Assembly: GCA_003524305.1 (NCBI GenBank)
Contig: DQHW01000008.1
Coordinates: 1-37,510 of the forward strand
Direction: 5' to 3'
DNA from: Anaerolineaceae bacterium
GTDB lineage: Bacteria; Chloroflexota; Anaerolineae; Anaerolineales; Anaerolineaceae
Length of the DNA stretch: 37,510 bases
Every line of letters starts with the position of its first letter. The first letter of the stretch is position 1. Positions 31,784-37,510 of the stretch are shown in pieces. The notes under the pieces are model-generated. The model was given only the letters and a program-made list of their open reading frames with translations. It did no database searches and was not told the origin of the DNA. Both the position numbers and the translations under genes were made by a program.

Positions 31784-34036
31784 CTATCTTCTTGGGCCGC
31801 TGCTGCTGCCGCGGTTGCCGCCACCAGAGGGACGTCCGTTGCGGTCGCCGCCTGGGCGTCCGCCGCGATCTCCACCTGGGCGGGGACGGCTGCTTCCGCC
31901 GCTTCTGCCACCCTTGTCATGTTCGAGGGCTTCTTCGGGGGTCCAACCTTCGAGCACAGCCTGGCGTGAAAGGCGAATCTTGCCATTTTCATCCACGGCG
32001 GTGACCATGACGGTGAGCTCGTCACCCATCTTGACCACATCTTCAACCTTCTCAACACGTTCGGTGTCGAGTTGTGAAATGTGAACCATGCCGTCGATGC
32101 CGGGCAAAATCTGGACGAAGGCACCGAAATCAGCCACGCGTACGACCTTGCCGGTGTAAATGCGTCCGATCTGGGCGCTCTCTGTGAGGGCAGCAATTCG
32201 TTCTCGCACTTCGTTTTCACTCTTGCCGTCGGTGGCTGCAATAAAGACAGTACCATCGTCAGAAATGTCAATTTTGGTGCCGGTTTCTTCTTGCAACAAC
32301 CGGATCATCTTGCCGCCAGGTCCGATGATGGCGCCAATCTTATCGATGGGTACCTTCATGGTGGTGATGCGGGGAACGAAGGAGCGCAGTTCAGGACGAG
32401 GAGCTGGGAGTACATCCAACATTTGATCGAGGATGAAGAGACGGGCAACTTTCGCCTGGGCTAAAGCCTGGCTCATGATTTCTGATGTGATGCCCTTGAT
32501 TTTGATATCCATCTGCAAAGCAGTGATGCCTGCGGTGGTGCCGGCTACTTTGAAATCCATGTCGCCGAGGTGATCTTCAGCGCCTTGAATGTCAGTGAGG
32601 ACGACGAACTTGTCATCTTCTTTGATCAGGCCCATGGCCACACCCGCTACCGGGGCTTTGATGGGCACACCTGTATCCATGAGGGCGAGGGTTGAACCGC
32701 AGACTGAAGCCATGGAAGAAGAGCCGTTTGAGGCGAGTACTTCTGAGACCAGGCGTAGTGTGTAGGGAAAATCTGCTTCTGAAGGAATCACGGGCAGAAG
32801 GGCGCGTTCGGCGAGGGCGCCGTGGCCGATTTCGCGGCGTGATTGTCCGCCGGTACGTTTCACTTCACCGGTTGAATAAGGCGGGAAGTTGTAATGATGC
32901 ATGTAACGTTTTGAGTCGTTGGGAGAGAGGGTATCGATCTCTTGGGCTTCTTTGGGGGTGCCAAGCGTGGCCAGGGTCAAAACCTGGGTCTCGCCGCGGG
33001 TGAAAAGACCTGAACCATGGGCGCGCGGGCTGACGCCCACTTCGCACCAGATCGGGCGGATTTCGGTAAGATTGCGGCCGTCAGGACGTTTGTGCTGATC
33101 GAGGATACGTGAACGCACAACACGTTTGAGGGTTTCTTCGAAGGCTTCTTTGTACGCACTGATCTGTTCTGATTCTTCGGGGTCAACATATTCAACAACA
33201 ACGGAATCGCGCAGGGCATCCAATGAATCTTGAAGTTCGTGTTTGGTGTGGGGAGCTTCGAGGAGTTCGTCTATGTCGCTTGATGCGCGGTTGTAGACCT
33301 TCTCGGCAATGGTTTCGTCCAGGGTGAAGAGCTGCACTTCGCGTTTGGCTTTGCCAATTTCTTTGGCCATCTGAAGTTGTGTTTCACAAATGGTCTTGAT
33401 AGCCTCGTGACCGAAGAGCAGGGCAGCAACCATGGTTTCTTCATCGACTTCAAGAGCGCCGCATTCCACCATCAAGATGGCGTCAGAGGTGCCGGCGATG
33501 CGCAAGTCTATGTCGCCTTCGTCAATCTGGGCGTAGGTTGGGTTGAGGATGAGTTCACCGTTGACGCGTCCAACACGGACAGCGCCGACAGGTCCGCCCC
33601 AGGGGATATCGGAGATGATCAATGCAGCGGATGCTGCGTTGATGGCCAAGACGTCCAGGGGGTTCTCGGTATCAGCCGAGAGAGAGAACATGATGACCTG
33701 TACTTCATTGCGGATAGCCTGGTTGAACAGGGGACGCAGGGGGCGGTCAGTCAAACGTGAGACAAGGATGGCATCGGTGCCGGGGCGGCCTTCACGGCGG
33801 AAGAAAGAACCCGGAATCTTGCCGCCTGCGTACATTCTTTCTTCATACTCAACGGTGAGGGGGAAGAAGTCTTGTCCCATGCGGGGTTCGTTGCCCATGG
33901 TGGCGGCTGCAAAGACAACCGTTTCACCAAACTGGACGGTGACAGCACCGCCAGCCTGGGCTGCCAATTTGCCGGTTTCGAACGTCAGAGGACGTCCACC
34001 AACATTGGTAATATATTTCTTGCTTTCTGGTTTCAT
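31784..34036 (-). CDS. pnp: Polyribonucleotide nucleotidyltransferase (PNPase)
   Basis: This encodes 750 residues; it degrades RNA 3'-5' by phosphorolysis. Two RNase PH cores are visible (first: AAQAGGAVTVQFGETVVFAA; second: RRPDGRNLTEIRPI-like region onward), with the catalytic aspartates in GDMDFKVAGTTAGITALQMD. A KH domain follows (IDKIGAIIGPGGKMIRLLQE, about 560-620), then an S1 domain (GKVVRVADFGAFVQILPG, about 630-700). The last 45 residues are a Gly/Arg/Ser/Pro-rich tail, which may bind RNA or membranes. AAAGGA precedes the ATG. It follows rpsO on the same strand, the classic order. Confidence 0.96.
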   Translation of the reverse strand: MKPESKKYITNVGGRPLTFETGKLAAQAGGAVTVQFGETVVFAAATMGNEPRMGQDFFPLTVEYEERMYAGGKIPGSFFRREGRPGTDAILVSRLTDRPLRPLFNQAIRNEVQVIMFSLSADTENPLDVLAINAASAALIISDIPWGGPVGAVRVGRVNGELILNPTYAQIDEGDIDLRIAGTSDAILMVECGALEVDEETMVAALLFGHEAIKTICETQLQMAKEIGKAKREVQLFTLDETIAEKVYNRASSDIDELLEAPHTKHELQDSLDALRDSVVVEYVDPEESEQISAYKEAFEETLKRVVRSRILDQHKRPDGRNLTEIRPIWCEVGVSPRAHGSGLFTRGETQVLTLATLGTPKEAQEIDTLSPNDSKRYMHHYNFPPYSTGEVKRTGGQSRREIGHGALAERALLPVIPSEADFPYTLRLVSEVLASNGSSSMASVCGSTLALMDTGVPIKAPVAGVAMGLIKEDDKFVVLTDIQGAEDHLGDMDFKVAGTTAGITALQMDIKIKGITSEIMSQALAQAKVARLFILDQMLDVLPAPRPELRSFVPRITTMKVPIDKIGAIIGPGGKMIRLLQEETGTKIDISDDGTVFIAATDGKSENEVRERIAALTESAQIGRIYTGKVVRVADFGAFVQILPGIDGMVHISQLDTERVEKVEDVVKMGDELTVMVTAVDENGKIRLSRQAVLEGWTPEEALEHDKGGRSGGSSRPRPGGDRGGRPGGDRNGRPSGGGNRGSSSGPRR

Positions 34037-34083
34037 TTAAGTTCCTTTCATTTTCCGCCCAGTCAGGAACTGAAAACTGTCGG

Positions 34084-34097
34084 GGACGCGTACGTCC
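34084..34097 (-). promoter_or_regulatory. Small hairpin in the pnp leader
   Basis: On the minus strand GGACG-TACG-CGTCC folds into a 5-bp stem with a UACG loop, about 48 bases upstream of the pnp start. Structured pnp leaders are autoregulated in enteric bacteria; whether that applies here is unknown. Confidence 0.35.
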
Positions 34098-34156
34098 TCA
34101 CCATTTTTCAATACCCAACCGGCGGCTACGGTTCCGCAGAAAAGGCGTAAATCAAA

Positions 34157-34186
34157 ACGAGTAGGTGGTGTGTGCCACCTACTCGT
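34157..34186 (-). terminator. Terminator of rpsO, upstream of pnp
   Basis: A perfect 12-bp stem (34157-34168 with 34175-34186) with a TGTGTG loop lies 12 bases after the rpsO stop. The minus-strand tail TTTTGATTT is short, so partial readthrough into pnp is plausible. Confidence 0.75.
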
Positions 34187-34198
34187 CTAAGTTAGGCC

Positions 34199-34471
34199 CT
34201 ACTTAGTGCGGATGCTAAGCTTTTCGGTGATGGCTGCGAAGCGGGGAAAATCTGTTCTTCGCAAGTAAGCCAGCAACCGGCGTCGCTTTCCGACCATTTG
34301 GAGCAGACCGCGACGTGATGATGTGTCTTTTTTGTTATTGCGCATGTGCTCGGTGAGCTGTTTGATGCGGGTGGTGAGCAGGGCGATTTGCACTGCGGCT
34401 GAACCGGTATCCGTATCGTGGACGTGGAATTCAGCAATCTTTTCGGACTTTACTTCTTTTGTTAAGGGCAT
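34199..34471 (-). CDS. rpsO: 30S ribosomal protein S15
   Basis: This encodes 90 residues (usual length 89). Family signatures are clear: VHDTDTGSAAVQIALLTTRI for helix 1-2, LTEHMRNNKKDTSSRRGLLQ with the conserved His and Arg residues that contact 16S rRNA helix 22, and VGKRRRLLAYLRRTD. S15 binds 16S rRNA early in assembly of the platform and in many bacteria represses its own mRNA. AGGAG precedes the ATG. A 77-base leader starts from an extended -10 promoter, and a terminator separates it from pnp. Confidence 0.96.
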   Translation of the reverse strand: MPLTKEVKSEKIAEFHVHDTDTGSAAVQIALLTTRIKQLTEHMRNNKKDTSSRRGLLQMVGKRRRLLAYLRRTDFPRFAAITEKLSIRTK

Positions 34472-34547
34472 GACAATTTCTCCTGATTAAATTTATGTCT
34501 CCAAATCCGCAGGAAGGCCCCGCAGATTGGTCGAGTCACAGATAGGC

Positions 34548-34556
34548 ATTATACCA
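34548..34556 (-). promoter_or_regulatory. Extended -10 promoter of rpsO
   Basis: On the minus strand TGGTATAAT (34556-34548) is a perfect TATAAT with a TG extension, 77 bases upstream of the rpsO start. The downstream leader has a repeated CTGCGG and a GGGGCCTTCC stretch that could fold. Confidence 0.65.
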
Positions 34557-34599
34557 GATATGGGGGGTGGTGAGTAGGTTGCAATACAATGGTATAGAT

Positions 34600-35412
34600 T
34601 TACGTTGTCGGATTCTCTCTCAAACAAGTCTTCAATGACAATTGCGCACCTTCTGAAAACCCCGGCAAGGCGCGGCGGATGAAGCGCGGCAGGTCATCAT
34701 TGGTGGAGTCTTTGATGATTTGCTTGAGAAAATAGACGGTCTCTGATTCTGATTTCTGGGCCAGGATTTCGATTATCGACAACAGGGTGACCGCCAGATG
34801 CGGATCGGTTTCGGCAATGACCGGCTGCAGAAAATCAAAGATGATCGGCAGGTTGTCGTTGTCAGGGTCGTTCAACATGGGGATCAAGCCTAAAACACCA
34901 AATTTTTGCAAGGTCGGGTCATCGGTGTGAACCCAGGTGCGCAGGGTGTTGATCCACAGGGCGGGGGATTCACGTCTGATGGTCTCAGTGGCTTTGGTGT
35001 GGAGCATATCCAGCAATTCTGATTTTTCGCCAGATTGGGACCAGTTTTGAATGCGTTTAAACACGGCATCTGTAGACTCCATCGGCAATGATCCCAACAG
35101 ACCGGCAGCCAACTGGCAGGGTTCTAGAAATTTGGTCTGCCATAATATATCAATGATCTTGAGTGTATCTTCGGGTTCGGCCAGCGCGCGCGGACGCAGC
35201 AGTCTTTCAAGCTCGCGGTTGATGATCAGCGGTGTGCGGTAGGTTTGCAGCGCGTTAACGTTGGCAGCGTTGGATTTGCCCGACTGGAAGGTGAGGTCGG
35301 AATAGAAAAAGTAGAGGTCTTGTAAATCCTTGAGGAACTGCCCGGGTTGGTGATATACCTTTCCGAGCAGTTCGATTTTTGTGCGTAAGCGGCTGAATTC
35401 TATGGCTGGCAT
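34600..35412 (-). CDS. Alpha-helical repeat protein (HEAT/AlkD-like)
   Basis: This encodes 270 residues, almost entirely helical, with hydrophobic helix pairs of about 35-40 residues repeated from about 70 to 260 (IDILWQTKFLEPCQLAAGLL, WINTLRTWVHTDDPTLQKFG, HLAVTLLSIIEILAQKSES). This is typical of HEAT-like solenoids such as those of AlkD DNA glycosylases, but the conserved AlkD active-site Trp/Asp/Arg set cannot be confirmed here. It starts 12 bases after proS, with a weak ribosome binding site, so it is probably coupled to it. Role unknown. Confidence 0.6.
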   Translation of the reverse strand: MPAIEFSRLRTKIELLGKVYHQPGQFLKDLQDLYFFYSDLTFQSGKSNAANVNALQTYRTPLIINRELERLLRPRALAEPEDTLKIIDILWQTKFLEPCQLAAGLLGSLPMESTDAVFKRIQNWSQSGEKSELLDMLHTKATETIRRESPALWINTLRTWVHTDDPTLQKFGVLGLIPMLNDPDNDNLPIIFDFLQPVIAETDPHLAVTLLSIIEILAQKSESETVYFLKQIIKDSTNDDLPRFIRRALPGFSEGAQLSLKTCLRENPTT

Positions 35413-35424
35413 GCCAGGTTCTCA

Positions 35425-36858
35425 CTAATAAGCCTTGGAGAAGTAAACCTTTTCGTGTGCTTCTTTGCCGCAGACAATGCATTTGCCTTTACCGCCGGGT
35501 TGATCAAGCGGAATGCAGCGGGTGGTGGCCTTGGTATCTTCCTTGACTTTGGCTTCGCAAGACCCATCGCCGCACCACCATGAGAACGCCCAACCTTTTT
35601 CGATGGTGGTTTTCAGTTCTTCATAATCTTTGGGATCAAAGATGTGTGAATCTCTGAAAGCCTTGGCTTTTTCGTACATGCTGGTGTGGATCTCTTTTAG
35701 CAGATTAGATATCTCTCCGCTGAGACCTTCAAGCGAAAGGATCTTCTTGCCATCGCGGCCGGGGATGTCGCGGCGGGCAGACATGACCGAGTTCTTTTCA
35801 ACATCGCGAGGACCGACTTCGAGACGCACGGGAACACCGCGCATTTCCCAGTCGTTATATTTGAAACCGGGTGTCACTTCGGTGCGGTCATCCACTTTGA
35901 TGCGGAAGTCGCTCAAGACACCTTTGAGGTTTTCAATAAAGGGCATGACCTTGCTGCGTTCTTCATCATTTTTATAAATAGGCACGATCACGATCTGGAT
36001 GGGTGCCAACTTGGGCGGCAGCACCAGGCCCTGGTCGTCGCCATGGGTCATGATGATTGCGCCGATGAAACGGGTTGAAAGCCCCCAGGAGGTGGTCCAG
36101 CAGTACTGCTGGGTATTGTTCTCATCCAGGTATTGGATCTCAAATGCCTTGGCGAAGTTCTGCCCGAGCAGGTGAGAGGTGCCGGATTGGAGGGCTTTGG
36201 TGTCGCCCATCATGGCTTCTATGGAGTAGGTGCGCACGGCGCCGGCGAATCTTTCGGTGTCGCTCTTGCGGCCGGGGATGACTGGCACGGCAGCTTCATC
36301 CACGGCGAAGCGGGTGTAAACCTCAAGCATGCGCATGGTTTCTTCATCGGCTTCTTTTTCGGTGGCATGGGCGGTGTGGCCCTCCTGCCAGTAGAATTCA
36401 AGTGTGCGCAAGAAGGGGCGGGTACGCATTTCCCATCGCACAACGTTGCCCCACTGGTTGATCAGCACAGGCAGGTCGCGGTACGACTTGATCCATTTTG
36501 AATACATGTATCCGATGATCGTCTCGGAGGTGGGTCGTACCACAAGAGGTTCTTCGAGTTCCTGTCCGCCGCCATGCGTGACCACGGCCAATTCTGGTGA
36601 AAAACCTTTTACATGTTCTTTCTCTTTTTGCAAAAAGGACATTGGAATCAGCAGCGGAAAAGCCGCGTTGACGTGACCGGTATCTTTGAAGCGCTTGTCA
36701 AGCGCGGACTGGATGTTTTCCCACAAGGCCCAACCGAGGGGGCGGACGACCATGCAACCGCGTACGGGTGCGTTATCTGCCAATTCGGCGCGTTGGATGA
36801 GTTGGTTATACCATTCCGAGAAATTTTCGCTGCGTGGGGTTAATTTTTCATTGTCCAT
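35425..36858 (-). CDS. proS: Prolyl-tRNA synthetase, archaeal/eukaryote type
   Basis: This encodes 477 residues, matching the short ProS type 3 (about 480) without the editing insertion of the long bacterial form. Class II motifs are present: RPLGWALWENIQ near motif 1, VVRWEMRTRPFLRTLEFYWQEGHTAH for motif 2, and STRFIGAIIMTHGDDQGLVLPP for motif 3. An anticodon-binding domain follows, then a C-terminal Cys-rich domain (WCGDGSCEAKV, TRCIP, CIVCGK) like the Zn-binding end of this type, finishing in the typical final tyrosine. It lies between the LOG-family gene and the helical-repeat gene. Confidence 0.95.
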   Translation of the reverse strand: MDNEKLTPRSENFSEWYNQLIQRAELADNAPVRGCMVVRPLGWALWENIQSALDKRFKDTGHVNAAFPLLIPMSFLQKEKEHVKGFSPELAVVTHGGGQELEEPLVVRPTSETIIGYMYSKWIKSYRDLPVLINQWGNVVRWEMRTRPFLRTLEFYWQEGHTAHATEKEADEETMRMLEVYTRFAVDEAAVPVIPGRKSDTERFAGAVRTYSIEAMMGDTKALQSGTSHLLGQNFAKAFEIQYLDENNTQQYCWTTSWGLSTRFIGAIIMTHGDDQGLVLPPKLAPIQIVIVPIYKNDEERSKVMPFIENLKGVLSDFRIKVDDRTEVTPGFKYNDWEMRGVPVRLEVGPRDVEKNSVMSARRDIPGRDGKKILSLEGLSGEISNLLKEIHTSMYEKAKAFRDSHIFDPKDYEELKTTIEKGWAFSWWCGDGSCEAKVKEDTKATTRCIPLDQPGGKGKCIVCGKEAHEKVYFSKAY

Positions 36859-36876
36859 GAGTGTTTTCCTGATAAT

Positions 36877-37431
36877 CTATGATTTCTGAGTTTCTGCTTC
36901 AAAATTGTTGATCAAAGCAACTGCCGCATTAATGTCTTCGGCAAAGTAAACACGTTTTTGGTCTTGCAGGTGCAAATAATCGCCCAGTTCTGAAATAAAT
37001 ACTTCAATCGTTCTTTGCCAGCCTTTGCCAACCAACACCATTATGCGGGCAGGTTTCATTGAAATGATCTCTTCATTCCACATGACTGCCAGTTCTGCGA
37101 GGGTACCGACACCGCCGGGCATCATCACCGCGGCATCGCATTTTTCCACCAGGGCATAAAGGCGGTCACGCAGGGTTTCATGTTTCCATTCTTCTTTGAC
37201 CCACTGGTTAGCTTTCACTTTACGCCAATCTTCGAGTTGGGTGCAAGTGGATCCGATCACATGCGCCCCGGCCTCATTAGCACCCCGAGAGGCGGCTTCC
37301 ATTACACCGATGTAGCCCCCGGTCATGACGGTATGACCGGATTTACCCAGCAGGAACCCCAGTTGACGGGCTTCTTCATAAGCTGACTCGCCGGGCTTTG
37401 GGGCTGCGCCGCCATAGACTGCAATTTTCAT
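36877..37431 (-). CDS. LOG-family protein (Rossmann-like nucleotide-processing)
   Basis: This encodes 184 residues from the ATG at 37431, where AGAGG lies just upstream; an in-frame extension 11 codons longer is unlikely. TGGYIGVMEAASRG near 37-50 and PGGVGTLAEL at 105-114 are the LOG/lysine-decarboxylase-like signature (PGGxGTxxE). Some relatives are cytokinin-activating phosphoribohydrolases acting on nucleotide 5'-monophosphates; others have different or unknown substrates. The start overlaps the stop of an upstream gene by four bases. proS follows after 18 bases. Confidence 0.8.
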   Translation of the reverse strand: MKIAVYGGAAPKPGESAYEEARQLGFLLGKSGHTVMTGGYIGVMEAASRGANEAGAHVIGSTCTQLEDWRKVKANQWVKEEWKHETLRDRLYALVEKCDAAVMMPGGVGTLAELAVMWNEEIISMKPARIMVLVGKGWQRTIEVFISELGDYLHLQDQKRVYFAEDINAAVALINNFEAETQKS

Positions 37432-37510
37432 TGATTTTCCTCTTTTGTTGATTGTTGATCCCACTCGCGATCATAATTGGACTGCAATTTCTCAAGAATG
37501 GCACCTTCAA
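37428..37510 (-). CDS. C-terminal end of an unidentified gene, cut by the window edge
   Basis: An open frame enters from the right edge and ends at TGA (37430-37428), overlapping the LOG-family ATG by four bases. The 26 visible residues are charged and end in DQQSTKEENQ. The overlap of stop and start argues that this is a real gene translated together with the LOG-family gene. The fragment is too short to name. Confidence 0.6.
   Translation of the reverse strand, partial: EGAILEKLQSNYDREWDQQSTKEENQ

Noticed and set aside
31815..34040. Several plus-strand frames opposite pnp
   Set aside because: pnp is complete with all expected domains; the opposite frames have no family pattern.
1..37510. 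CRISPR array, tRNA, rRNA, insertion sequence or attachment site
   Set aside because: I read for regular spaced repeats, cloverleaf-like ends and transposase motifs and saw none. I could not run a covariance search, so a small structured RNA may have been missed.

Overview
The window looks like a chromosomal segment of a Chloroflexota bacterium, probably Anaerolineae. This is an inference from three things: a complex I membrane-arm operon with two NuoM paralogues, a bacterial V/A-type rotary ATPase operon instead of an F-type one, and lipoproteins with Thr/Pro-rich linkers. No rRNA, tRNA, CRISPR array, transposase or prophage is visible.

Layout. Positions 1-10,850 are a loose accessory region of small, mostly single genes separated by hairpin terminators: small membrane proteins, a ChaB-like protein, an OsmC/pterin-dehydratase pair, an eRF1-domain-like protein behind a 47-residue basic protein, two lipoproteins, a large GT-C-like membrane protein, a DUF2513-like protein, a 56-residue membrane miniprotein and a promoter-driven pair of SHOCT-like-domain proteins. 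Positions 10,921-20,025 (+) hold the complex I membrane arm in the order nuoA-H-J-K-L-M-M-N, with no nuoB, C, D, E, F, G or I. It ends in a clear terminator. Positions 21,265-29,893 (-) hold a complete V/A-ATPase operon transcribed towards it in the order G-C-I-K-F-E-A-B-D. An AT-rich membrane-protein gene (20,150-21,055) lies between the two. murE (+) diverges from the ATPase operon and meets pnp (-) at a shared terminator. The right end is a minus-strand housekeeping run: partial gene, LOG-family protein, proS, helical-repeat protein, rpsO, pnp.

How the parts fit. The membrane arm (NuoAHJKLMMN) would pump ions and the V/A-ATPase would use or build the gradient, so two sides of the ion-motive circuit lie next to each other. 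The catalytic arm of complex I must be encoded elsewhere. rpsO-pnp is the classic pair of ribosomal protein S15 and polynucleotide phosphorylase.

I did not find a convincing new defence or mobile system. The best points for a second look are the second NuoM, which lacks the TM7 pump lysine and sits in an arm-only cluster, the SHOCT-like gene pair, the proteolipid ion-site residues, the small basic protein/eRF1-like pair, and a perfect 25-bp palindrome at the very left edge that may be an assembly fold-back.
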